Part shown: one piece after another, positions 1 to 8,899 of the stretch | How positions within the stretch are numbered: the stretch's first letter is position 1 | Layout: each line of letters begins with the position of its first letter | From: Bacteroidota bacterium | Lineage (GTDB): Bacteria; Bacteroidota; Bacteroidia; Bacteroidales; UBA7960 | Direction: 5' to 3' | DNA: 49,490 nt | NCBI GenBank assembly: GCA_018335675.1 | Contig: JAGXRQ010000062.1 | Coordinates: 1 to 49,490, forward strand | Notes under the pieces: model-generated | The model's database searches: none | What the model saw: the letters and a program-made list of their open reading frames with translations, nothing else | Told to the model about the DNA's origin: nothing | Translations under genes and position numbers: made by a program

Positions 1-360
1 GAACATCATTTTACCTCTTGGTTGGGGTTGGCACCCAACACCAAAATATCTGGGGGAAAAGAAATAAGTAGCAGGATTGGAAAGAAAAAACATTATGCGG
101 GTCAGGCTTTTAGAATCGCTGCTAATAGTTTGCATAGTAGCAAGAGTCCTTTAGGCGACCACTTTAGAAGATTAAAGGCAAGAGCCGGCGCAGGGAAGGC
201 AGTTGTGGCAACAGCACGAAAACTGTCCATTATCTATTATAAAATGATAATCAACCAACAAAGTTTCAACCCAAATGCGCTACTTGAATTTCAACAAAAA
301 TATAAACAAAAGAAAATCAATCAGTTAAGGATGAAATTAGCTAAACTGGAAGCTGCATGA
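1..360 (+). CDS. IS110-family transposase, C-terminal part (cut by window edge)
   Basis: The reading frame is open from the first base of the window, so the N-terminal RuvC-like half lies outside. The visible 119 residues match the C-terminal Transposase_20 domain of IS110-family (DEDD plus serine) transposases: a WLGLAP segment, an SGGK motif whose serine corresponds to the catalytic serine of this family, then the SLHSSKSPLG and ARAGAGKAVVATARKL helices. The frame stops at 358-360, only about 10 bases before the end of the convergent TPR gene, so the right end of the element must be very close. That fits the IS110 group, whose long non-coding end (source of the bridge RNA) is upstream of the transposase. 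Confidence 0.85.
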   Translation, partial: EHHFTSWLGLAPNTKISGGKEISSRIGKKKHYAGQAFRIAANSLHSSKSPLGDHFRRLKARAGAGKAVVATARKLSIIYYKMIINQQSFNPNALLEFQQKYKQKKINQLRMKLAKLEAA

Positions 361-369
361 ACGAGGAAG

Positions 370-1275
370 TTATATAAGAGTTCTAGATAAAGCCTCATAA
401 GCATTATTTGCTAAATCCTTATTGTCACTTTCTATTGCATCAGTGATTGTTTTCTCTAAGTAATAAATTGATTTTGAGTAGTTTTTTATTGCTCTATGTA
501 TTATACCCGCTCTATAATTAGCATTCATCTCTCCCCTTTTATTGTTGAGAAGCTTATACATTTCCAAAGATTTCTCAACATACTTTAATGCTTCAGTATA
601 GTTATCCATTGAAAAATAAGTAAATCCAATAGAACTAATTATACTAGCCTGCGCCGACACATTATTTAGCATTTTATTATAATCAAGGGCTTTAATAAAA
701 TAATCCAAAGCTTTATTTTTATCCAAAGTAGTTTCAGATATTGGATCGCTGTAGAGATATCCGAGGTAAGTATAAGACCTCGCAATTCCTTGAATATCAT
801 TTACTTCAACTTGCATTTCTAATGCCTGCAAGTTAAGATTAATTGCTTTAGGAAAGTTTTCGGGACCTTGCATTGAATATGTATACGCTAGTTCATTATA
901 TAACTTTCCTATTAAAACAGAATCATTAATAAAATTTAAATAACTCATTCCTTCTAAAAGATAACCCAAACTAGCGGGATAATCACCAATAGAAGTATTT
1001 AAACTGCCAAGAAATAGGCAACTCTGAGCAATTCCATTGTAATAGTTAAGAGATTTGCTAAGAACAAGAGCTGAATCAACAATTTGAAGTGCAAGCCTTT
1101 TATCATCCTTATAACTAGCTGCAAGGTCAAAAAGACTAATAACTTTATTAGTATCATTTGGCATTGAAAGAACAGCAATAAAAGTGCTATCGGCATTGAT
1201 ATTTGCTTCAAGATTTTTGATATTGCCCAAATATAAAAAAGCAAGAACTAACAATATAATCTTAATACTTTTCAT
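370..1275 (-). CDS. TPR-repeat protein, probably truncated by the IS110 element
   Basis: A 301-residue exported protein. The N-terminus (MKSIKIILLVLAFLYLG) looks like a signal peptide. The rest consists of tetratricopeptide repeats typical of Bacteroidota sensor proteins, with segments such as ALDYFIKALDYNKML and ALKYVEKSLEMYKLL. Relatives usually continue into a transmembrane helix and a kinase, SpoIIE or LuxR output domain; none is present here. The last repeat breaks off within its helix and the frame reaches a TAA ten bases from the transposase stop, which suggests the insertion removed the 3' part. It lies 102 bp downstream of the related TPR-SpoIIE gene on the same strand and may be its paralogue. 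Whether the product is functional is unknown. Confidence 0.75.
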   Translation of the reverse strand: MKSIKIILLVLAFLYLGNIKNLEANINADSTFIAVLSMPNDTNKVISLFDLAASYKDDKRLALQIVDSALVLSKSLNYYNGIAQSCLFLGSLNTSIGDYPASLGYLLEGMSYLNFINDSVLIGKLYNELAYTYSMQGPENFPKAINLNLQALEMQVEVNDIQGIARSYTYLGYLYSDPISETTLDKNKALDYFIKALDYNKMLNNVSAQASIISSIGFTYFSMDNYTEALKYVEKSLEMYKLLNNKRGEMNANYRAGIIHRAIKNYSKSIYYLEKTITDAIESDNKDLANNAYEALSRTLI

Positions 1276-1323
1276 ATCATAAATTCAATATATTCAATTA
1301 CATAAAACCAAACAATTGAAAAT

Positions 1324-1331
1324 CAAATATA
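1324..1331 (-). promoter_or_regulatory. Putative Bacteroidota -7 element for the truncated TPR gene
   Basis: On the minus strand the sequence reads TATATTTG, an exact match to the TAnnTTTG -7 box of the Bacteroidota primary sigma factor, about 50 bases before the start codon. No clear TTTG -33 box is visible at the usual distance, so this is only a candidate. Confidence 0.3.
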
Positions 1332-1377
1332 AATAAAAAAGACAAGAAATTCTCTGCTAATATAATATTCTTGGGAA

Positions 1378-3786
1378 TTATATTAATATGGATAAGAGGG
1401 TTATATCATCAACCTGATCGTAGGATTCATCTTTATCTGGATTTTTCCAATTGAATAATGATTTTTCAATTGTTAATTTTTGATCTATCAGGTTATGTTG
1501 TGCAGTGTTAATTAATAATTGTTTTAACTGTTTTGAAGAAAACTTTTTCCCTTCGGGTCCGCCAAACTGGTCAATAATTCCGTCAGAAAACATATATAAA
1601 CGGTCTTGGCTCTGAATATCAATTTTGTGATTAGTGAAATTTTCCATTTTGTTATTGTATGCAACTGATGTGCTATCAGGTTTAAACTCTTCAATTTCAT
1701 AAGATTCTTTTTGAGTTTTTCTTATAATCCAAAGAGGGCTTCTAGCACCTGCCCATATACAATAATTGGATTGTCTGTTAATGCTTGCAATACAAATATT
1801 CATCCCTTCTCTTTTCATATCTTGTTCTGAATTCTGCAATAAAGATTCAACGAGAGACGACCTAAGCTCATTAAGGATTGTAGCTGGATCAATAATTTCC
1901 TTTCTTCTCACAATTTCATTTAACAAACTAATCCCCAAAAGGCTCATAAAAGCTCCTGAAACACCATGTCCGGTGCAATCAGCCACAGCAATTACGAGGG
2001 TTCCTTTAATATTTGCAGCCCAGTAAAAATCGCCTGAAACAACTTCTTTTGGTTGAAAAATAATAAAATGCTCTCCAAGGATCTCTGTTGATTGTTTTTC
2101 TGAAAGAATTAGTGCAGATTGAATGTGCTGAGCATAAGAAATAGAATCCTCCATTTTTTTCTTCTGCAATTCGATTAAATTCTTGTGATTAACCACAACC
2201 CTATGCTGAGCTTCAATTTCATCTTTTTGAGCTCTAATTTCTTCGTTAGCCTGTTCAAGTAAGATATTCTTTTCACTAATTAATTTATTGCTTTTTTTCT
2301 TTTGAGTATATGCATAAAGAACTAGTATAATAAGTATTCCAAGCAAACCTGACCCGGCTAATAAAAAATTCCTAACGGTGATTTGCCTTTTATTTTCAAT
2401 TTCTTGTTTTTCAATTATATATTTCTGAGTTTCAATTTCCTGTTGTTTCTTTTCGGTTTGATATTTTGTTTCAACTTCAGTAAGAGCTTTCGTTTTTTCT
2501 TCACTAAAAATACTATCCTTTGTTTCGATAAATAATTCAGCATACTCAAGGGCTTTTGGCAGATTGCCCAAAAGCTTATTAACTTTCATCAAAGATTTTG
2601 CTGCAAGATTTATTCTTGAAATAGAATTTACTTCTTTTGCAATTTGCATAGATTTATTAGCATATGTTAAAGCCGTATTCAAGTAATAATTATATTTTTC
2701 GGGCTCTGATTTGTGCAACTCTGCTAAATCAACATTTACCATAGCTATATTCTCGCAATTAAGAGCCATTCCACTCTTATCTCCAATAATTTCTTTCAAT
2801 GAAATAGATTTCATAAAGTTGTCAATTGCTTTATTAAAAACATCAATCTTTTCCTTCTTACCTTTTATTATTTTTCCTTTTTCATTAAACGCAGTTCCAA
2901 TATTGTTATAGCACATTGACATATTTCTTCTATCACCAATTTCTTCAGAAATTGCCAGAGCTTTATAATAATATTCCAGAGCTTCATCAATATTCTCAAA
3001 GCTATCGTCAATGTTATTTTTCTTTCTATTTAGGTCAACAAGAACAGCACCTATATTATTGTAGCATCCGGCAATTTGTTGTTTTTTATCTAATTCAATT
3101 GCAATCTCCAATGCTTTTGTGTAATACTCAAGAGCTTTATCAAGATTATTTTGATTTTTGTGAATATTGCCGATATTATTATAATTACCAGCTAGAATAT
3201 CTTTATTTCCAAGTGTTTCATTTATTTCTAGGGCAATCATAAAAGATTCCAGGGCCTTATCATAAACGCCAAGGTTCCAATAAACAAGTCCGATATTATT
3301 ATATGCTCTGGCAATATAATCTTGATTATTTATTTCCCTGCTAATTTCAAGAAATCTTTCAAAATGCATCATACCTTCAAAATAATTACCGTGAGATGCA
3401 TTAATCATTCCAAGCCTATTAACAGCATCTGCAACTTGAATAAGGTCATTTAATCCTTCAAATATTTCCACAACCCTTGAGTACTTATTTACAGCCTGAT
3501 CTATTCTACCTGAAAGCCAGTCGATATTTCCCAACAATCTTAATGCTTCAGCTTCCTGTGTTTGAAATCTTTTATTTTTTTTAAAATTAATATTTGCAAG
3601 TTGGACAGCATTGTCGAAATAGAGAATTGCTGAATCAGTATTTATTTTCTGAAATTCTAAACCTTTTTCAATAAAATTGTTGATTCGTGTTGTATCATGG
3701 ATGTTGTCATCAGAAATAGCTTCAGCGAAATTTGGTAATCCAAATATCAATAAAAAGCAAAGAAAACCAATATATTTCTTCTTCAT
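1378..3786 (-). CDS. TPR sensor protein with SpoIIE (PP2C-type) phosphatase domain
   Basis: An 802-residue membrane protein. It starts with a signal peptide (MKKKYIGFLCFLLIFG, then AEA). About ten TPR units follow to roughly residue 430, several with the NNIGNIHKNQNN-like helix pattern. One transmembrane helix lies near residue 475 (LLAGSGLLGILIILVLYAY), then a coiled coil rich in E, K and Q, then a SpoIIE/PP2C phosphatase domain. In that domain, GDFYWA, VAVADCTGHGVSGAFMS and MFSDGIIDQFGG carry the metal-binding aspartates. This architecture, a periplasmic TPR sensor with cytoplasmic serine phosphatase output, is common in Bacteroidota and usually acts on an anti-sigma/anti-anti-sigma partner; no such partner is in the window. 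Input signal and substrate are unknown. Confidence 0.9.
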   Translation of the reverse strand: MKKKYIGFLCFLLIFGLPNFAEAISDDNIHDTTRINNFIEKGLEFQKINTDSAILYFDNAVQLANINFKKNKRFQTQEAEALRLLGNIDWLSGRIDQAVNKYSRVVEIFEGLNDLIQVADAVNRLGMINASHGNYFEGMMHFERFLEISREINNQDYIARAYNNIGLVYWNLGVYDKALESFMIALEINETLGNKDILAGNYNNIGNIHKNQNNLDKALEYYTKALEIAIELDKKQQIAGCYNNIGAVLVDLNRKKNNIDDSFENIDEALEYYYKALAISEEIGDRRNMSMCYNNIGTAFNEKGKIIKGKKEKIDVFNKAIDNFMKSISLKEIIGDKSGMALNCENIAMVNVDLAELHKSEPEKYNYYLNTALTYANKSMQIAKEVNSISRINLAAKSLMKVNKLLGNLPKALEYAELFIETKDSIFSEEKTKALTEVETKYQTEKKQQEIETQKYIIEKQEIENKRQITVRNFLLAGSGLLGILIILVLYAYTQKKKSNKLISEKNILLEQANEEIRAQKDEIEAQHRVVVNHKNLIELQKKKMEDSISYAQHIQSALILSEKQSTEILGEHFIIFQPKEVVSGDFYWAANIKGTLVIAVADCTGHGVSGAFMSLLGISLLNEIVRRKEIIDPATILNELRSSLVESLLQNSEQDMKREGMNICIASINRQSNYCIWAGARSPLWIIRKTQKESYEIEEFKPDSTSVAYNNKMENFTNHKIDIQSQDRLYMFSDGIIDQFGGPEGKKFSSKQLKQLLINTAQHNLIDQKLTIEKSLFNWKNPDKDESYDQVDDITLLSILI

Positions 3787-3820
3787 TTTTAGTTGTTTTT
3801 GAGGTGCTGTGAAGGAATAA

Positions 3821-3828
3821 CAAATTTA
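3821..3828 (-). promoter_or_regulatory. Putative -7 element for the TPR-SpoIIE gene
   Basis: The minus strand reads TAAATTTG, matching TAnnTTTG, 35 bases before the start codon. A TTG triplet lies upstream but at a shorter than usual spacing. The rest of the 3787-4020 interval holds no gene that I can see. Confidence 0.35.
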
Positions 3829-4020
3829 TTAAAAAAGATTAGAACAAGGCTTTTATAAAGATAATTTTATTTTTTATCAGAATTATTAAGTTGTTCGTAT
3901 AATTGAGAAAACATTGAATTCTTTATTATAAAGTTTCAAAAAAATACTTTCTTTAAATAAACTAAATCAGCAACTTAAGGATAAAGCTACAATAATTTGC
4001 AGTTTTTTTGTAAAAATATT

Positions 4021-4052
4021 TTTGGTTATTAAAATATAGAAAGTATCTTTGC
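4021..4052 (+). promoter_or_regulatory. Promoter of tRNA-Lys (TTTG-N19-TAnnTTTG)
   Basis: TTTG at 4021-4024 and TATCTTTG at 4044-4051 are separated by exactly 19 bases, which is the full Bacteroidota primary promoter consensus. It is the best promoter in the window and lies about 50 bases before the tRNA. Confidence 0.65.
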
Positions 4053-4099
4053 ACTCTCAAAAAATGAGGGTATCGTTCTTAGATATTCAGAACTAAATT

Positions 4100-4172
4100 G
4101 ACTTGGTAGCTCAGCCGGTAGAGCACATCCCTTTTAAGGATGGGGTCCTGGGTTCGAATCCCAGCCAAGTCA
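4100..4172 (+). tRNA. tRNA-Lys (anticodon UUU)
   Basis: A 73-base cloverleaf can be folded by eye. The acceptor stem GACTTGG pairs with CCAAGTC, the D arm contains TAGCTCAGCCGGTAGAGC, the anticodon stem CATCC/GGATG encloses the loop CTTTTAA (anticodon TTT), and the T arm is CTGGG-TTCGAAT-CCCAG. The discriminator base is A and the CCA end is not encoded. A run of eight T directly after it may aid termination before the convergent alanine dehydrogenase gene. Confidence 0.95.
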
Positions 4173-4181
4173 CTTTTTTTA

Positions 4182-5411
4182 TTATAGGGCTGTAAGTAGA
4201 AGTTCTATATCCTGATAAGGAAGACTATAGTGCTCCCCAATGTGCTGATTAGTAAGTGCCCCATTAAAAATATAAACTCCGTGTCTAATTCCCTGATCTG
4301 TTTTTAACAAGCTTAAAATACTTCCTGATTCACCAAGATTTATAAGTACCGGAGCAAAGAAGTTACTAAAAGCATACGAAGCCGTATGAGGCACTCTTGA
4401 TGCTATGTTTGGAACACAATAATGAGTAACTCCATGTTTTTGAAAAACCGGTTCAGCATGGTTGGTAAGACTTGATGTTTCAAAACACCCGCCTTGATCA
4501 ATACTAACATCAATTATCACAGAGCCTTGTTTCATTTGTTTTACCATATCATCAGTAACAAACACAGGAGTTCTGCCTAATCTGGAATGTATTGCACCAA
4601 TAGCAACATCAGCAGTTTTGAGTGATTTTAGGAGAATTTTAGGTTGAATAATAGAAGTGAAAACTCTTGAGTTAAGGTTGTTTTGTAATCTTCTAAGCTT
4701 ATAAATAGAGTTATCAAAAACTTTGACCCAAGCACCTAGTCCCATTGCTGCTCTGGCTGCAAATTCACCAACAGTACCTGCGCCAAGAATAACTATTTCT
4801 GTAGGTGTAATACCAGAAAAACCGCCAAACATTCTGCCTTTTCCATATTTCTTGTCGGCAAGAAATTCGCCTGCAATAAGAATTACTGTATTTCCGGCAA
4901 TTTCACTCATACTTCTTAGCAATGGAAAAGTGTTCATTTTGTCTTTTATCATTTCAAACGACAAAGCTGTAACTTTTTTTCTCATAAGAGTTCGGAAATA
5001 TTCTTCTCTCTGCACTGCCATTGTAACAGTAGAAATAAGAATCTGACCCGGCTTAACCAGCTCAAGTTCTATATCGCTTAAGGGAGCTATTTTCAAAATA
5101 ATATCTGCTTCAAACACCTCATTGGCGGTGGCGACAATTTCCGCCCCTGCCTCAGCATATTCATTATCGGGAAAATAAGCATTTTCTCCGGCTTTGGTTT
5201 CGACAATAACTCTATGTCCGTTTTGTACAATAAGAGCAACACCTTCCGGAGCCAATGATACTCTAGTCTCCATCAACATAGTTTCTTTCGGAATACCAAT
5301 TATCAGGTTACTTTTTCTTTTACTGACTTCAAGCATTTCTTCCTTTGGCAATAAAGCTCCGGAGGGACCAAAAAATTTATATTCATGATGAGACGTTTCC
5401 ATATATTTCAA
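4182..5411 (-). CDS. ald: Alanine dehydrogenase
   Basis: A 409-residue NAD-dependent dehydrogenase of the alanine dehydrogenase/PNT alpha-subunit family, catalysing reversible oxidative deamination of L-alanine to pyruvate. The N-terminal PNT domain carries GIPKETMLMETRVSLAPEGV, with the conserved lysine and arginine that contact pyruvate, and ETKAGENAYFPDNEY. The NAD-binding fold has VILGAGTVGEFAARAAMGLGA, followed by VIIDVSIDQGGCFETS. The protein carries an N-terminal extension of about 35 residues (from SHHEYKFFGPSG), which I recognise as usual in Bacteroidota homologues. It is the third gene of the porX-tsaE-ald run, two bases after tsaE, so probably co-transcribed. The start could be the first methionine or the one at position 4. 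Confidence 0.92.
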   Translation of the reverse strand: MKYMETSHHEYKFFGPSGALLPKEEMLEVSKRKSNLIIGIPKETMLMETRVSLAPEGVALIVQNGHRVIVETKAGENAYFPDNEYAEAGAEIVATANEVFEADIILKIAPLSDIELELVKPGQILISTVTMAVQREEYFRTLMRKKVTALSFEMIKDKMNTFPLLRSMSEIAGNTVILIAGEFLADKKYGKGRMFGGFSGITPTEIVILGAGTVGEFAARAAMGLGAWVKVFDNSIYKLRRLQNNLNSRVFTSIIQPKILLKSLKTADVAIGAIHSRLGRTPVFVTDDMVKQMKQGSVIIDVSIDQGGCFETSSLTNHAEPVFQKHGVTHYCVPNIASRVPHTASYAFSNFFAPVLINLGESGSILSLLKTDQGIRHGVYIFNGALTNQHIGEHYSLPYQDIELLLTAL

Positions 5412-5413
5412 TT

Positions 5414-5839
5414 TTAGTATCTTATAATTCTCTTATTATCTAGCTCTTCCATGTATATTTTTACACTATTATCAGGTAGCAATTCTTCAATTTTTTCAGG
5501 CCACTCTATAAAACAATAATTTCCGGAATAAAAATAATCCTCATAGCCTATGTCATAAGCTTCCTCTACCTTTTTAATTCTGTAAAAATCAAAATGATAA
5601 ACAGGAGTATTATTTTCAGTTGCATATTGATGAACTATTCCAAAGCTTGGACTACATGCTTTATCAGAAACTCCGAGTTTACTGCACAAAGTTTTAATAA
5701 ATGTTGTTTTACCAACTCCCATATTGCCAAAAAAGGCAAATATTCTAAAATCGGGAAATTCAGACAACAACTTTTCGGCAATTGATGGCAGCTCACTTAA
5801 ACTTTCACAAATTAAACTATTATTGCGTTTATTCATCAA
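5414..5839 (-). CDS. tsaE: tRNA threonylcarbamoyladenosine biosynthesis ATPase TsaE
   Basis: A 141-residue P-loop protein required with TsaB, TsaC and TsaD for the t6A37 modification of ANN-decoding tRNAs. The Walker A motif is GNMGVGKTTFIKTL near residue 38. SPSFGIVHQY corresponds to the family's SPTF(T/A)L switch segment, and HFDFYRIKKVEEAYDIGYEDYF followed by CFIEWPEKI is the family signature. Full length for the family. It overlaps the porX stop by four bases (ATGA), implying translational coupling. Confidence 0.95.
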   Translation of the reverse strand: MMNKRNNSLICESLSELPSIAEKLLSEFPDFRIFAFFGNMGVGKTTFIKTLCSKLGVSDKACSPSFGIVHQYATENNTPVYHFDFYRIKKVEEAYDIGYEDYFYSGNYCFIEWPEKIEELLPDNSVKIYMEELDNKRIIRY

Positions 5840-7389
5840 CTCTTAGGCCTTAAAAACACAAATGGAACAATCATTTCTTCAAGAGAAATACCCCCATGCT
5901 GGAAAGTATTTCTATAATAATTTACATAATAATTATAGTTGTTTGGATAAACAAAGAATCCATCTTTTTTTGCAAAAATAAATCTACTGCTAACATTATC
6001 TTGTGGAAGGTACGCCATTGCAGGATTGGAAACATCCAAAACTTCCTTTTTCTCGTATTGCAAGCTCTTGCCGGTTTTAAATCTCAGATTAGCATTAGTG
6101 TTCTTATCTCCAATTACTTTCAATGGATTTGATACCTTTATTGAACCATGATCTGTTGTAATAATCACATTTATTTTTTTATAATGCAGATGATTAATTA
6201 TATCAGTTAAGGGAGAATGATCGAACCAGCTAAGAGTCAGAGATCTATAAGCAGCCTCATCATCAACCAATTCTTTAATTACTTCCATTTCAGTTCTGGC
6301 ATGAGACAGCATATCTACAAAATTATACACCAAAACATTAAGATTGGCGTTAAGATAATTATCGATGTTTTCAGCAAATTTCTTTCCAGCACTAAGGGTG
6401 AGAATTTTATTATAATGAAATTTGATATTTAGACCATTACGTTTAAGTTGTTCGCCCAAAAGCTCCATTTCGAAACGGTTTCTCGACGACTCATCCTCGC
6501 CATTATCCCAATATTGAGGATATTTTTTCATTATATCAATAGGTACAAGTCCTGCAAAAAAAGCATTTCTAGCATATTCAGTTGTTGTGGGTAATATGCT
6601 AAAATATAAGTCTTCAATTTCTATATTAAATAGTTCTTCAAATCGAGGTTGAAGAATTTTCCACTGGTCAAACCTAAGATTATCAATTAGAATAATAAAA
6701 GTTTTCTCATGTTTCTTCAATATTGGAATGCATTTTTCTTTGAAAACAGTATGAGAAAACACAGGTTTATCTTCAGTTTTTCCGGCCAACCAATCAGTAT
6801 AATTGTCTTCAACATAGTCTGAAAATAAGGAATTAGCTTCAACTTTCTGCATTTTCAGAATTTCATTCAGGCTATCATCTTTAGATTTCTCCAATTCGAG
6901 CTCCCAATATGTCATTTTTTTATAAAGTTCTATCCATTCATGATGATCGAGCCTGTTAGATAAAGCCATGCCAAGTTGTCTAAACTCTTGTTGATAATTT
7001 AAAACAGTTTTTGCCGTAATCAATCGTTTATTATCCAGAGTCTTTTTCAATGAAAGAAGAATCTGATTAGGATTCACGGGTTTAATAAGGTAATCAGCAA
7101 TTTTACTGCCTATTGCATCTTCCATTATAGATTCTTCTTCACTTTTAGTAATCATAATAACAGGAAGAGCTGGTTTTAAGTTCTTTATTATATTTAGAGT
7201 TTCTAAACCGCTTAAACCAGGCATATTTTCATCCAGAAGAACAACATCAAATAATTTATCCTTAATAAGGTCTATGGCTTCATTGCCGTTAGTTGCAGTA
7301 GCAACATCGTAACCTTTTTCTTTCAAAAAAATTAAATGGGGCTTTAGCAATTCTATTTCATCATCAGCCCACAGGATATTTACAGCCAT
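5836..7389 (-). CDS. porX: PorX: response regulator with alkaline-phosphatase-type effector domain
   Basis: A 517-residue protein. The N-terminal receiver domain (about 1-120) has the acidic pocket ADDE, the phosphoacceptor aspartate D53 in LLDENMPG, and the switch residues ITKSEE and YLIKPVNP. After a helical linker comes a PglZ/alkaline-phosphatase superfamily domain with metal-site segments IDNLRFDQW, LPTTTEYARNAFF, NFVDMLSHAR and TTDHGSIKV. This combination is PorX, which with the kinase PorY and sigma factor SigP controls type IX secretion genes in Porphyromonas and has nucleotide phosphodiesterase activity. PorY is not in the window. A type IX cargo protein lies 10 kb away. Confidence 0.93.
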   Translation of the reverse strand: MAVNILWADDEIELLKPHLIFLKEKGYDVATATNGNEAIDLIKDKLFDVVLLDENMPGLSGLETLNIIKNLKPALPVIMITKSEEESIMEDAIGSKIADYLIKPVNPNQILLSLKKTLDNKRLITAKTVLNYQQEFRQLGMALSNRLDHHEWIELYKKMTYWELELEKSKDDSLNEILKMQKVEANSLFSDYVEDNYTDWLAGKTEDKPVFSHTVFKEKCIPILKKHEKTFIILIDNLRFDQWKILQPRFEELFNIEIEDLYFSILPTTTEYARNAFFAGLVPIDIMKKYPQYWDNGEDESSRNRFEMELLGEQLKRNGLNIKFHYNKILTLSAGKKFAENIDNYLNANLNVLVYNFVDMLSHARTEMEVIKELVDDEAAYRSLTLSWFDHSPLTDIINHLHYKKINVIITTDHGSIKVSNPLKVIGDKNTNANLRFKTGKSLQYEKKEVLDVSNPAMAYLPQDNVSSRFIFAKKDGFFVYPNNYNYYVNYYRNTFQHGGISLEEMIVPFVFLRPKS

Positions 7390-7565
7390 AAATATTTAAG
7401 GTTAAACATTATTAAAAAGTGCAATAAACTGTTTTTCAGGCAAATTTTTAATAGAAAAGAAATGCAATTGCTACCCGACAATAAGTTCTTGCACATTAGC
7501 AAATTTAATTAAAATTAACGACATTTGGCACTTTAAATCAACTGCAAAAACAAATTTTCATTAAA

Positions 7566-8816
7566 ATGAAAAAACAGCCAATAAATAAACTCAAGATATT
7601 TAACGATCCGGTTTACGGTTTTATAAACGTGCCATTTGAAGAAATATTTGACCTGATAGAAAACCCATATATACAGCGTTTACGAAGGATAAAACAACTT
7701 GGATTAACGCAATTAGTTTACCCAGGTGCGCTTCATACACGTTTTCATCATGCAATGGGGGCCATGTATCTTATGGTACAAGCAATAGAAATTTTGCGTT
7801 TTAAAGGACATGATATAACTGAAGAAGAAGCACTAGCTGTAACTACAGCCATTCTACTTCATGATATTGGTCACGGTCCATTTTCACATGCTTTAGAAAA
7901 TTCTATTGTACACGAAATGGATCATGAAGATCTTTCTTCATTGTTCTTTGAAAGGCTTATAGAAAAATATGGGAATAATCTTAAGATTGCAAAGGATATT
8001 TTCAACAATAAATATCACAAGAAATTTTTATATCAATTGGTTTCCGGGCAACTTGATATGGACCGTTTAGATTATTTAAATAGAGACTGTTATTTTACCG
8101 GAGTATCAGAGGGTGTTATTAGTTACGACAGGATTATTAAAATGTTAAATGTTGCTGATAATCAGCTTGCTATTGATGAAAAAGGAGTTTATTCGGTTGA
8201 AAAATTTCTTATAGCCAGACGGCTAATGTATTGGCAGGTATATTTGCACAAAACTGTAATATCAGCTGAAAACCTACTAATAAGCATTCTCAGAAGAGCC
8301 AAAGAACTCGCACTAGCAGGAGAGCAGTTATTTGCAACACCCTCATTATCAATGTTTTTATCAACAAAATATTACAGAGAAGATTTTGCAAAAGATTATA
8401 ATCTACTTGACAGTTTTGCCAAACTTGATGATTTTGATGTAGTTGCATCAATAAAAGTATGGGCTTCCCACAAAGACAAAGTACTATCAACGCTATGCAA
8501 TAACCTACTAAACAGAACATTATATAAAATTGAAATTCAACGAACCCCATTTTCGGATAGTTATATTGAAAAAGTCAATTCAGCAACAAAGAAAGTCCTT
8601 GGTATTAGTGAATCTGAGATTAATTACTTTCTGATAAATGGCATTGCATGCAACAATGCATATGACCCAAATGTAGGAAGTATAAAAGTAATTTTAAAAA
8701 CAGGCGAACTTGTTGATTTGTCGTCGGCAAGTGACTACCTCAATAACACGATGATTTCGCAGGATGTGCAAAAGTATTACTTATGTTATCCCAAAGAAAT
8801 AATACCTCATTTATAA
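7566..8816 (+). CDS. HD-domain phosphohydrolase (dGTPase-like)
   Basis: A 416-residue HD-superfamily metal-dependent phosphohydrolase. The first metal-ligand histidine is in TRFHHAMGAMYL, the HD pair is in LLHDIGHGPFSHALE (near residue 100), and the later aspartate is in SGQLDMDRLDYLNRDC. This pattern places it with SAMHD1/dGTPase-like proteins that release tripolyphosphate from dNTPs, though the substrate of the bacterial members is often unproven. It precedes lpxD in the same direction with an 83-bp gap, an order often seen in Bacteroidota. Confidence 0.85.
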   Translation: MKKQPINKLKIFNDPVYGFINVPFEEIFDLIENPYIQRLRRIKQLGLTQLVYPGALHTRFHHAMGAMYLMVQAIEILRFKGHDITEEEALAVTTAILLHDIGHGPFSHALENSIVHEMDHEDLSSLFFERLIEKYGNNLKIAKDIFNNKYHKKFLYQLVSGQLDMDRLDYLNRDCYFTGVSEGVISYDRIIKMLNVADNQLAIDEKGVYSVEKFLIARRLMYWQVYLHKTVISAENLLISILRRAKELALAGEQLFATPSLSMFLSTKYYREDFAKDYNLLDSFAKLDDFDVVASIKVWASHKDKVLSTLCNNLLNRTLYKIEIQRTPFSDSYIEKVNSATKKVLGISESEINYFLINGIACNNAYDPNVGSIKVILKTGELVDLSSASDYLNNTMISQDVQKYYLCYPKEIIPHL

Positions 8817-8899
8817 AAATTTTGATAAGAATTTGCACAAATATTGGTAACTTGCGCAACTTTTTCTTAACGTTTTCATAACATACAATACATATAATA

